This document shows, in pieces, positions 17,310 through 27,652 of a stretch of DNA of 37,440 bases (the first letter of the stretch is position 1; the number at the start of each line of letters is the position of its first letter). The notes below the pieces were generated by a model. That model saw only the letters and a list, made by a program, of their open reading frames with translations, did not search any database and was not told the DNA's origin. The stretch spans positions 1-37,440 of the forward strand of contig JAALLE010000036.1 in NCBI GenBank assembly GCA_011087605.1, read 5' to 3'. Both the position numbers and the translations under genes were made by a program. Source of the stretch: Hyphomicrobiales bacterium (GTDB lineage Bacteria > Pseudomonadota > Alphaproteobacteria > Rhizobiales > Rhizobiaceae).

Positions 17310-18344
17310 TTAGCGGCGTCTTCCCCTGCGGCGCCCACTGCGCGCACCGTCATCATTCTCCGATTTTGCCGCTGCGATCTGATTGACCAATTCACCGGTA
17401 GCCGCAACGACTGCTTCCAGAGCCGGGCGTTGGCCTTTGGTATGGGCGTCGATGGCCTGCCGCATGGCGACAAGATGTTCTGCAGATGTGCCGCAACAAC
17501 CACCGATGATCTTGGCGCCGGAATCGATTGCCAGCTGCGCATATTTTGCCATCAATTCTGGGGTGCCGGTATACAGAACCTGATCACCACTAACCCGCGG
17601 GACGCCACAATTTGCCTTGGCAATTACCGCAATCGTGCCGCCTTCCGCTGTCGGGCCGGATTCAGTCATATCGAGCACAGAGAACAAAAGGTCGGTTGCC
17701 CCAACCCCGCAATTGGCTCCAATTGCGGTGGGTGGGGTCGGCAGATCATTGGCCAGTTGGCCAAGCTCGGAAGGGGCGATGCCCATCATTGTCCGGCCTG
17801 CCGTATCAAAACTGGCAGTAAATATGAATTCCAAGCCAACAGCATTGGCAGCCTCGGCTGCTGCCGCGATTTCTTCGCGTGCCGACATGGTTTCGATCCA
17901 CAACACGTCAGCACCGCCCTGTTTGAGCCCCTCCATCTGTTCGGTGAAGGAGGAAACGGCGTCCTCATGGGTGAGTTCGCCAAGCGGCACGAACAATTCC
18001 CCGGTCGGACCGACGGACCCGGCTACCAAAACAGTTTTGGAAGCCGCATCTGCGACCTCGCGGGCAAGTCTGGCGGCTTTTTTATTCAGTTCACGCGAAC
18101 GGTCCTGGGCATTGTGCAGTTTCAGGCGGTGCCGATTGCCGCCAAATGTATTGGTCAATATAATATCGGACCCTGAATCGACAAAGCTTTGATGTAATGC
18201 CTTGACCTTTTCGGGGGCATCCTCATTCCACAATTCCGGCGCATCACCTGAAAGCAGGCCCATATTGAAGAAATTCGTGCCGGTTGCACCGTCTGCAAGC
18301 AGGACGCCTTTTTCTTCGATCAAGGATTTTAGTTTTCCAGCCAT
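17310..18344 (-). CDS. bmt: Betaine-homocysteine/homocysteine S-methyltransferase family protein (BHMT-like)
   Basis: A 344-residue zinc-dependent barrel of the homocysteine methyltransferase family. ADGATGTNFF at residues 17-26 is the typical first strand. The zinc ligands are Cys212 (GANCGVG) and Cys283-Cys284 (IGGCCGT). The domain fills about residues 5-315, and the chain ends in a basic tail, GARSGRRRGRRR. Known reaction of the family: methyl transfer from betaine, S-methylmethionine or a cobalamin/folate donor to homocysteine, giving methionine. Alphaproteobacterial versions are often called Bmt. AGGAG lies 10 bases before the ATG, and a perfect SahR-like palindrome lies 24-43 bases upstream of the start. 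Donor choice is unclear: it could act on betaine or as a stand-alone module with the corrinoid protein. Confidence 0.85.
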   Translation of the reverse strand: MAGKLKSLIEEKGVLLADGATGTNFFNMGLLSGDAPELWNEDAPEKVKALHQSFVDSGSDIILTNTFGGNRHRLKLHNAQDRSRELNKKAARLAREVADAASKTVLVAGSVGPTGELFVPLGELTHEDAVSSFTEQMEGLKQGGADVLWIETMSAREEIAAAAEAANAVGLEFIFTASFDTAGRTMMGIAPSELGQLANDLPTPPTAIGANCGVGATDLLFSVLDMTESGPTAEGGTIAVIAKANCGVPRVSGDQVLYTGTPELMAKYAQLAIDSGAKIIGGCCGTSAEHLVAMRQAIDAHTKGQRPALEAVVAATGELVNQIAAAKSENDDGARSGRRRGRRR

Positions 18345-18367
18345 GTCATTCAGACTCCTGATAAGAG

Positions 18368-18387
18368 ATATAAAGATAGCTTTATAT
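18368..18387. promoter_or_regulatory. SahR-like operator palindrome upstream of the BHMT-like gene
   Basis: ATATAAAG-ATAG-CTTTATAT, perfect 8-base arms with a 4-base spacer, immediately upstream of the BHMT-like gene. The same geometry and nearly the same arms occur in front of metF at 10744-10763. Both genes belong to the known SahR regulon type (methionine cycle), which supports the assignment. Confidence 0.7.
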
Positions 18388-18488
18388 GAGTTCTCTTAAC
18401 ACGGCAACAATTGCATAGGTTTGCAAAATATTTCTTGCGCGGCGCAGAATTTAGGAGGAATGTGCGATCACGCGAATGTGAGATTGAG

Positions 18489-19409
18489 ATGACTGCTGGG
18501 ATGACGAAGAAGTGGGAATGGGCAACCCTGGGGCTGATGGCGGCCTGTTATGGATTGTGGATTGCCGGCGGCCTGTTGTGGCAGACATCCTGGTGGTTTG
18601 CCGGCCTGATTATGATGCCTTATCTGGCGGCGTTTCATACCTCACTGCAACATGAAGTGATCCATGACCATCCAACCCCTTCAAGATGGCTCAATGAACT
18701 GCTGATCAGCCTGCCAATTGGCGCGGTATTTCCCTATCGGCGCTATCGTGATTTGCATTTGAAACATCACAATGACCTGAACCTGACGGATCCGTACGAA
18801 GATCCGGAAAGCTATTTTTGGCCGCTATGTCAGTATACGGCCATGCGCCCGATCATGCGGCAACTGTTTAAGATCAACAATACGCTGGTCGGGCGATTGG
18901 TGGTTGGACCCTTGTTGACGCTGTATGGCTTTACCCGCACGGAAGTGAGACGTTTGACTGCCGGTGAGCCGGGAGTTCGGGTGGCCTGGCTATTGCATGT
19001 GGCGGGCATGATTGTGCTTGGGATCATCATTGTAAAACTGTTTGCCATGCCGCTTTGGGTCTATGCTGTGTTTGTAGCTTATCCCGCCCTGTCGCTAACA
19101 TCCTTGCGTTCCTATGCGGAACATCAGGCGGCGGAAAATGTCGGCGCCCGGTCGGCCATAGTTGAGGCCCATCCGGTATTTGCTCTGCTGTTTTTAAACA
19201 ACAACCTGCACATTGTGCATCATGCGAACCCAGGCGTTGCGTGGTATGATTTACCGGCTTTGTACCGGGAGCGGCGTGAACTATTTCTGGCGGCCAACGA
19301 ACACACTTTGTTTCACGGGTATGGCGACATTATTCGGCGGTTTGCTTTTCGCACCAAACAACCGGTCGATCATCCGTTCATGTATCGCGACGAAGTAACC
19401 CCCGAGTGA
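18489..19409 (+). CDS. Membrane fatty acid desaturase family protein (copy 1)
   Basis: A 306-residue membrane protein with the three histidine boxes of the non-haem di-iron desaturase/hydroxylase fold: HEVIHDH at 55-61, HLKHH at 90-94 and HIVHH at 241-245. Hydrophobic spans near 12-50, 65-85 and 165-205 fit four membrane helices. The start is uncertain. ATG at 18489 is chosen, but a GTG at 18462 lies just 3 bases after a strong AGGAGG, and further in-frame starts exist. It overlaps the next gene by four bases (GTGA). The substrate may be a lipid acyl chain or a smaller molecule, since hydroxylases and carotenoid enzymes share the fold. Confidence 0.78.
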   Translation: MTAGMTKKWEWATLGLMAACYGLWIAGGLLWQTSWWFAGLIMMPYLAAFHTSLQHEVIHDHPTPSRWLNELLISLPIGAVFPYRRYRDLHLKHHNDLNLTDPYEDPESYFWPLCQYTAMRPIMRQLFKINNTLVGRLVVGPLLTLYGFTRTEVRRLTAGEPGVRVAWLLHVAGMIVLGIIIVKLFAMPLWVYAVFVAYPALSLTSLRSYAEHQAAENVGARSAIVEAHPVFALLFLNNNLHIVHHANPGVAWYDLPALYRERRELFLAANEHTLFHGYGDIIRRFAFRTKQPVDHPFMYRDEVTPE

Positions 19410-20158
19410 TCGCTTCTCTGCCCATGTATGATTGGCCGGAACTGCGCGCCGATACCGATGCGCTGTGGCAGATGTTACGCAAAAACTTTTCGCAAGCCGG
19501 ATTTCAACCACCTGACCATCTTTCGCGATTTGAAGACGAGAGCGAGGGTTGGCTGGAGGCCAGTTTGTTTTTCAGCCAGACCTGCGGCTATCCGTATATG
19601 TCCCGTCTGGAAGGGCAGGTGGAACTACTCGGCACACCCCATTTCGATATCGATGGCTGGCAGGGATCGAATTACAGCAGCGCGATTGTGGTTCGAAAAG
19701 AATCCAAAGCGGCCAGTCTGGATGACTGTCGCCCGAATCGGTTTGCCTTTAACAGCAACAACTCGCTATCGGGATATCGATGCATGACGCCACTGGTTGG
19801 CCGGCCGGAAGACTGGTTTGATGAACTGGTCAAAAGTGGCGGGCATCGGGTTTCCGCAACAATGGTGGCAGATGGGCGGGCAGATATTGCTGCCATTGAT
19901 GCCATGTGTTGGCATTTGTTTGCGACCTATCAATCCGAGCAGGCTGCTCAACTGAAGGTTTTGCAGTGGACACCGCCATTGCCGGGCCTGCCTTATATTA
20001 CCAACCGGTACTGGTCAGCCGATGAACTACAGAGGCTGAAATCGACATTGGCCAGCGCCATTTCAGAAATGTCGACAGCTCCGCAAAATGAGATCTTTCG
20101 ACTGAACGGCGTGTCGCATCTGGAAACAGAGGCGTATAAATCGATTATATTACTTTAG
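19406..20158 (+). CDS. PhnD/SsuA-like periplasmic-binding-fold protein without signal peptide
   Basis: A 250-residue protein with the type 2 periplasmic binding fold of PhnD-like proteins. Recognisable stretches are MIASLPMYDWPE at the start, SNYSSAIVVRKES, then FAFNSNNSLSGY and GRADIAAIDAMCW, which is the usual order of the ligand-binding lobes. It begins directly with the first strand and has no signal peptide or lipobox, so it appears cytoplasmic. The GTG at 19406 overlaps the desaturase stop (TGA at 19407-19409), and the first residues belong to the fold, so I prefer it to the ATG at 19424. It may be a cytoplasmic sensor or an enzyme of this fold. No transporter partner genes are adjacent. 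Confidence 0.72.
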   Translation: MIASLPMYDWPELRADTDALWQMLRKNFSQAGFQPPDHLSRFEDESEGWLEASLFFSQTCGYPYMSRLEGQVELLGTPHFDIDGWQGSNYSSAIVVRKESKAASLDDCRPNRFAFNSNNSLSGYRCMTPLVGRPEDWFDELVKSGGHRVSATMVADGRADIAAIDAMCWHLFATYQSEQAAQLKVLQWTPPLPGLPYITNRYWSADELQRLKSTLASAISEMSTAPQNEIFRLNGVSHLETEAYKSIILL

Positions 20159-20272
20159 TCTAATTCTGGTGCATTGGGGCATTGCAACGAATTGGATTCC
20201 GTGCAAATTTCCCGCCCATTCCGGTAGCTCGAGGGAGCCGTCCGGTCGTCTGGAGCTTTGCTCTATCGACGA

Positions 20273-20304
20273 CGCCGCGCGGGCGGGAGGATAACCGCGC
20301 GGCG
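20273..20304. terminator. GC-rich hairpin between convergent genes
   Basis: A perfect 10-base inverted repeat, CGCCGCGCGG at 20273-20282 and CCGCGCGGCG at 20295-20304, with a 12-base loop. It lies in the 206-base gap between the PhnD-like gene and the convergent DddP gene. It lacks a long T-run, so it may work as a Rho-independent-like barrier or a 3'-end stabiliser. Nothing else was recognised in this gap. Confidence 0.5.
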
Positions 20305-20364
20305 ATTTCGTCCCTCATCGATCATCAGTCGGATTTTGCCACTGCGTATTTGGCGAGCAAATGA

Positions 20365-21747
20365 TCAACCGCTGCTCGCCGCCATCAGTCGTTTGTCGAG
20401 CGGATAGGTGGAAAGTTGCTCATAGCCGGTTTCGGTTATCAGGCATTGATCTTCCAGTTTGACGCCTTCGCCGCCACCGTGGCGGCCAACATAACTTTCC
20501 ACGCAGATACACATTCCCGGTTCCAGCGCGCCGTCATAACCGTGGTCAGGGTAGTCCACCGAATAGCGGATGGAAGGATATTCATCGCAAAGCCCGACGC
20601 CATGATAGAGAACCCCATAGCGGGTCGGCATACAGTCCTGGGGCAGTTCTTTTGAGCGGTTCGACAGTTCTTTGAAGGTTACGCCCGGCGCCAACATTTT
20701 GAAATTTGCTTCCATCTGTTCGACAGAGGTTTGATAGAGCCAGCGTTGCTCGTTGGTTGGTTGGCCATCACCGGCCAGCCAGGAACGGGATATGTCACAA
20801 CAAAATCCATAAGGCCCCACAAGATCGGTGTCGAACGACACCATGTCACCATCTTCGATGACCCGCGATGAGGATTCCTGAAACCAGGGATTGGTGCGTG
20901 GCCCCGATGACAACAGCCGGGTTTCAATCCATTCTCCACCACGACGGATGTTTTCTGCATGAAGCACGGCCCAAAGGTCGTTTTCGGTCATTCCCGGAGT
21001 AAGTGCATTTTCCATTTCTGACATCGCCGCTTCGCAGGAGACAATTGCCCGACGCATACACAGGATCTCGTCGACAGATTTCACCTTGCGGGCTTCTTCC
21101 ATCAACTCCTCACCATAGACGATTTCGACGCCGGCTTTTTGCAGCGGTGTGACGCCGTGGCTGTCGATCTGATCAAATGCACAGCGCATGTTGCCACCGC
21201 CATGTTCACGCAGAAGGGCAGCAATGTCGTTTGCCCAGTTTTCGGCGAACTCAAAACACCGGTTTCCGGCTTCAAAATAAAACCAGGCGGTGCAGCCGCG
21301 AATCTCGTCCACGACGCCGGCGTGGTCGGAAAGATGTTCACAATTGTGAAATTCAAAAAGTATCACCGGCCCATCCGTGGCGATAAAAGCGCAGCGTGCC
21401 GGATTGTGGGTGGTCCACAATTGCATGTTCGTGCTGTCGGTGGCGTATCGGATGTTGAGAGGATCGTAGAGATGAATGCCGGCCAGATCACGCTGACGCA
21501 ATTGTTGCCGGATGCGTTGCAGCCGGTAGTGCCGCATTGCGGTAAGATCCGGCTCGGCAATCCCGGCCTTTTTCCATTCGTTTTCAGCCAGTTCTCCGTA
21601 ACCGATCAGATGTTGATTCATCGCCGCAGCCTTGGCACGTGCATAGGCTTCCAGCGCATCGTAACCTGCGTTGGCACCGGGATGTTCTGGCAGAACAAAA
21701 GGCTCAATTTTTCGCTTGTGACGACCAAATCGTGGCTGGATATTCAT
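20365..21747 (-). CDS. dddP: DMSP lyase DddP-like M24-family protein
   Basis: A 460-residue protein of the M24 metallopeptidase fold that matches DddP, which cleaves dimethylsulfoniopropionate to DMS and acrylate. YATDSTNMQLW at 101-111 and EWIETRLLSSGPRTNPWFQE at 272-291 are near-signatures of DddP. The metal ligands are present: Asp308, Asp318, His382, Glu417 and Glu432. Asp388, Tyr377 and Asp306 sit at the same relative positions as residues reported as important in Ruegeria lacuscaerulensis DddP (from memory). The ATG at 21747 has GGAG 7 bases upstream. The TTG and ATG starts further upstream lack ribosome sites. It is divergent from the glycine riboswitch and gcv operon. No DMSP transporter or acrylate genes are seen in the window, so a related M24 activity cannot be excluded. 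Confidence 0.82.
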   Translation of the reverse strand: MNIQPRFGRHKRKIEPFVLPEHPGANAGYDALEAYARAKAAAMNQHLIGYGELAENEWKKAGIAEPDLTAMRHYRLQRIRQQLRQRDLAGIHLYDPLNIRYATDSTNMQLWTTHNPARCAFIATDGPVILFEFHNCEHLSDHAGVVDEIRGCTAWFYFEAGNRCFEFAENWANDIAALLREHGGGNMRCAFDQIDSHGVTPLQKAGVEIVYGEELMEEARKVKSVDEILCMRRAIVSCEAAMSEMENALTPGMTENDLWAVLHAENIRRGGEWIETRLLSSGPRTNPWFQESSSRVIEDGDMVSFDTDLVGPYGFCCDISRSWLAGDGQPTNEQRWLYQTSVEQMEANFKMLAPGVTFKELSNRSKELPQDCMPTRYGVLYHGVGLCDEYPSIRYSVDYPDHGYDGALEPGMCICVESYVGRHGGGEGVKLEDQCLITETGYEQLSTYPLDKRLMAASSG

Positions 21748-21892
21748 AATTTTGCTCCCGCTATAAAGGGGAGTTTGTGTTGGAAATTTGCGCTGCGCTG
21801 TTGAAAAAGCGTCACTCATAATGGCGAAATTGTAGGGCGACAGACGCAAGCAATTGGTCTAGCTAATTGTTGCTGGCCGGTGCGAACCGGAC

Positions 21893-22100
21893 ATTCAGTG
21901 GGAGAGGGTGGCTCAATTGCAGTCGCCGCCGAAGGTGAAAATACCCATAATCTCTCAGGCAAAAGGACCGCTGACTGTGGATCATTTGATCCGAAGCACT
22001 CTGGAAAGTCAGGCCCACAGGCCTGCGCCGACGGTGTAAGTTCAGGAGTGTGTCTCCTGCAGCGAGTCTCTCAGGCCAAGGACAGAGGGGGCATGCCCGC
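21893..22100 (+). ncRNA. Tandem glycine riboswitch
   Basis: Two glycine aptamers in series before gcvT. Aptamer I (about 21893-21975) shows GTGGGAGAG, CGCCGAAGG and TCTCAGGCAAAAGGACCG. Aptamer II (about 21994-22090) repeats the plan with CACTCTGGAAAG, GCGCCGACGG and CTCTCAGGCCAAGGACAGAGG. CTCTG and CAGAG close the second P1. Known tandem glycine riboswitches turn on glycine cleavage genes when glycine is high. Here the switch ties glycine catabolism to the glycine that betaine demethylation would produce. Confidence 0.93.
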
Positions 22101-22117
22101 ACAAGTGGGCGTGTGCC
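22090..22117 (+). promoter_or_regulatory. Hairpin downstream of the glycine aptamers (expression platform candidate)
   Basis: GGCATGCCC and the partly complementary GGGCGTGTGCC flank a short loop and are followed by TTT, just after aptamer II and before the gcvT ribosome site. It could be a terminator whose formation depends on glycine binding. The stem has wobble pairs and a bulge, so the reading is tentative. Confidence 0.4.
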
Positions 22118-22138
22118 TTTAGATGTCTGGAGCCTGTT

Positions 22139-23209
22139 TTGAAACAAACCCCTTTTTATCAAACGCATATTGATGCTGGTGCCAAGATGGGTGCCTTTGC
22201 CGGTTTCGACATGCCGCTGTTTTATCCGCTTGGCGTGATGAAGGAACATGAACATACCCGCCAGAATGCCGGCCTGTTCGATATTTCCCATATGGTTCAC
22301 GTGTCCATATCTGGCGCTGAAGCTGCCGCGCTGATCAGCGCCCTGTGCCCCTATCATGCCGATCAACAGGGGGAAGGCCAGGCGAGATATACATTTATGC
22401 TGACCGAAGACGCGGGCATCATCGATGACCTGATCGTCACGCGACTGGCCGAAAAGCGCTATTTGATCGTCGCCAATGCGGGATGTGCCGAAAAGGATGT
22501 GGCGCACATTCAAGCTGTTGCGAGCAAGTTTGACGCGGCTGTTGAAATCATCCCAAGAGCTTTTGTGGCGCTACAGGGGCCAGCGGCAGAAGCCGTTCTG
22601 GCAGCTCATTTCAGCGTCGGCGACATGGATTTCATGACCGCCAAAGAACCAACCGACGGATGGTTCATATCGCGCACTGGGTATACCGGTGAAGACGGTT
22701 TTGAAATTGCCATCCCGGAAGCCGACGGTGTTGCGTTTGCTGAAAAACTGACATCCGATGAGCGGGTTGAATGGATTGGCCTGGGTGCCCGTGACTCGCT
22801 TCGCCTGGAAGCCGGGTTGCCGCTTTATGGTCAGGATCTGAGTGAGGACATTTCACCTCACGAAGCCGGATTGCTTTGGGCCATTCCCAAGGACTTGCGC
22901 GATGGCGGAAGTTTTAACGGGGCTGATGCCCTGGCCGAAAAAATTGCCGCAGGAAGATCACGGATGCGAGTTGGACTGTTGCCACAAGGGCGTCCGGTAC
23001 GCGGTGAAGCTGTGCTGGTTGACGAATCCGGAAGTGAAATTGGCATCGTTACATCAGGTGGATTTGGGCCAAGCCTCAAGGCCCCGATGGCTATGGGTTT
23101 GGTGTCAGTCGACGCTGCCGATGCCCCGATATTTGCCGATATGCGCGGCAAGAAAATTCCCATGTTGAGGGTCAAACCGCCCTTCGTACCCCATAATTAT
23201 AAACGCTAA
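22139..23209 (+). CDS. gcvT: Glycine cleavage system aminomethyltransferase (T protein)
   Basis: A 356-residue T protein of normal length. GAKMGAFAGFDMPLFYP near the start, FDISHMVHV, then SRTGYTGEDGFEI and LEAGLPLYGQDL near residue 230 are standard T-protein motifs for the folate site. It transfers the aminomethyl carbon from lipoylated H protein to tetrahydrofolate and releases ammonia. Translation starts at TTG 22139 with GGAG 6 bases before it. The nearby ATG at 22123 is out of frame. First gene of gcvTHP, controlled by the tandem glycine riboswitch. GcvH follows after 12 bases. Confidence 0.95.
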   Translation: MKQTPFYQTHIDAGAKMGAFAGFDMPLFYPLGVMKEHEHTRQNAGLFDISHMVHVSISGAEAAALISALCPYHADQQGEGQARYTFMLTEDAGIIDDLIVTRLAEKRYLIVANAGCAEKDVAHIQAVASKFDAAVEIIPRAFVALQGPAAEAVLAAHFSVGDMDFMTAKEPTDGWFISRTGYTGEDGFEIAIPEADGVAFAEKLTSDERVEWIGLGARDSLRLEAGLPLYGQDLSEDISPHEAGLLWAIPKDLRDGGSFNGADALAEKIAAGRSRMRVGLLPQGRPVRGEAVLVDESGSEIGIVTSGGFGPSLKAPMAMGLVSVDAADAPIFADMRGKKIPMLRVKPPFVPHNYKR

Positions 23210-23221
23210 GGAGAAGCACCG

Positions 23222-23590
23222 ATGAGCAAGACATATTATACCGACGAACATGAATGGCTGAGCGTTGAAGGTGACGTGGCTACAGTTGGCATTACCGACC
23301 ACGCGCAGGAACAACTGGGCGACCTGGTGTTCGTTGACCTGCCCGATATTGGTACCGAGCTGGAGCAGGGTGATGACGGTATTGTCGTTGAATCCGTGAA
23401 AGCAGCCTCCGACGTTTATGCTCCGGTTTCGGGCACGGTGGTTGAGGTCAATGAAAAACTCAATGACGATGCTGCGCTGGTCAATGCCGGAGCCGAAGGT
23501 GACGGCTGGCTCTACAAGCTGAAGCTGAATGACGCCAGCCAGTTGGACGATCTGCTTGATGCCGATGGCTACAAGGCTCTGATTTCCTGA
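23222..23590 (+). CDS. gcvH: Glycine cleavage system H protein
   Basis: A 122-residue lipoyl carrier. [21 protein letters not shown] opens the domain, and Lys60 in VESVKAASD is the lipoylated lysine. It shuttles the aminomethyl group between P, T and L proteins. AAGGAG lies directly before the ATG. The L protein (lipoamide dehydrogenase) is not in this window and is presumably shared with other complexes elsewhere. Confidence 0.96.
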   Translation: MSKTYYTDEHEWLSVEGDVATVGITDHAQEQLGDLVFVDLPDIGTELEQGDDGIVVESVKAASDVYAPVSGTVVEVNEKLNDDAALVNAGAEGDGWLYKLKLNDASQLDDLLDADGYKALIS

Positions 23591-23622
23591 CCCCAGTTTC
23601 AATTGTCTGAAAGACCCGCAAT

Positions 23623-26433
<2,811 letters not shown>

Positions 26434-26472
26434 GATTTTGGCGTCGAAATTGGACGAATAGGGCGGGTAAAA

Positions 26473-26504
26473 AGTCACACCTGTGATAAAAACTCGGTGT
26501 GACT
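26473..26504. terminator. Inverted repeat after gcvP
   Basis: AGTCACACC at 26473-26481 and GGTGTGACT at 26496-26504 form a perfect 9-base stem with a 14-base loop 39 bases after the gcvP stop. On the plus strand no T-run follows. On the minus strand the stem is followed by TTTTT. It may end gcv transcription or serve as a bidirectional barrier. The minus-strand polarity is odd because no minus-strand gene lies directly upstream. Confidence 0.5.
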
Positions 26505-26590
26505 GAAAATTAATGAAAATGCACTGCCCATTGGTGAACTAACTGTGCTAGGCCTTTTTTCATAATGACGAGCCGGTTTCGAATCGGCCC

Positions 26591-27613
26591 ATGGGAGATG
26601 TGTGTCTTTTGACCAGCGATAAAGTATGGGGCCGTCGTCTTGCGGCGTATCGAGCAACGAGCAATGGGCGCGCTTATGTTGAGCTGAGCATTACGTTGCT
26701 GCCATTCATAGCTTTGTATGGGGCCATGTGGTGGTCGCTATCAATTGGATATTGGCTCACATTGATTTTGGCGCTGCCAACAGCGGCAATGCTGGTGCGG
26801 CTGTTTGCCATCCAGCATGATTGCGGGCACGGGGCCTTTTTAAAGTCAAAAAAATCAAATGATTGGCTAGGTCGTGCCATCGGCATCCTGACATTTACGC
26901 CCTACGACGACTGGCGTCGTGAACATGCGTTACACCACGCTGGATCGGGCAATCTTGCCCGCCGCGGATTTGGCGACATCAATACGTTGACCGTCGGGGA
27001 ATATATGGCGCTCAGCAAGCCCCGTAAGTTCCAGTACTGGCTGTATCGTCACCCAATCGTTTTGTTTGCGATCGGCCCCTCGTGGCAATTCCTGCTGCGC
27101 CACCGCTGGCCGACCGGTAGGGCCAAAAACCTGATGCCGTTTTTGAGCACCCATTCGACCAATATCGGCATCGCGGTCTATTCTGTGCTGATGATCTGGT
27201 GGATGGGGTGGCAGGCATTTTTGATGGTGCAATTGCCCGTGACCATATTGGCGGCGACGACCGGTGTGTGGCTGTTTTATGTCCAGCACCAGTTTGATGA
27301 GACGCTTTGGCAACAGGATACCGATTGGCAGCGCGAACATGCCGCTTTGCATGGAAGTTCCTATTATGACTTGCCGCAGCCGCTGATGTGGCTGACCGGA
27401 AACATTGGCATCCATCATGTTCACCACATATCTAGCCAGATTCCGTTCCACGTTCTGCCGAAAGTGGTGAAGGACTATCCGGAGTTGAAAACCATCGGGC
27501 GACTGACCCTGTGGGAAAGCATTCGATGCATCCCTCTGACCCTGTGGGATGAAGAGCGAAATATGCTGGTGTCGTTTCGCCAACGCCGTAAATTTGCGAT
27601 GGCGTCGGTCTAA
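26591..27613 (+). CDS. Membrane fatty acid desaturase family protein (copy 2)
   Basis: A 340-residue membrane desaturase with three histidine boxes: HDCGH at 76-80, HALHH near 115-119 and HHVHH near 272-276. VQHQFDETLWQ is typical of the acyl-lipid desaturase (DesA/FadS-like) group that inserts double bases at internal positions of membrane fatty acids. The start is not certain: the ATG at 26591 has no good ribosome site, and a TTG at 26609 lies 11 bases after GGGAG. It follows gcvP after 157 bases that contain a hairpin, so it is probably a separate transcript. It is not closely similar to the desaturase at 18489-19409. Confidence 0.82.
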   Translation: MGDVCLLTSDKVWGRRLAAYRATSNGRAYVELSITLLPFIALYGAMWWSLSIGYWLTLILALPTAAMLVRLFAIQHDCGHGAFLKSKKSNDWLGRAIGILTFTPYDDWRREHALHHAGSGNLARRGFGDINTLTVGEYMALSKPRKFQYWLYRHPIVLFAIGPSWQFLLRHRWPTGRAKNLMPFLSTHSTNIGIAVYSVLMIWWMGWQAFLMVQLPVTILAATTGVWLFYVQHQFDETLWQQDTDWQREHAALHGSSYYDLPQPLMWLTGNIGIHHVHHISSQIPFHVLPKVVKDYPELKTIGRLTLWESIRCIPLTLWDEERNMLVSFRQRRKFAMASV

Positions 27614-27652
27614 GATTCCAGGTCGGTTACGCGGGTTTGTTGTTGAGTCCCA

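Noticed and set aside
20182-20364. A 60-codon open frame between the PhnD-like and DddP genes
   Set aside because: It spans a GC-rich hairpin, has no ribosome site and no familiar sequence; treated as intergenic.
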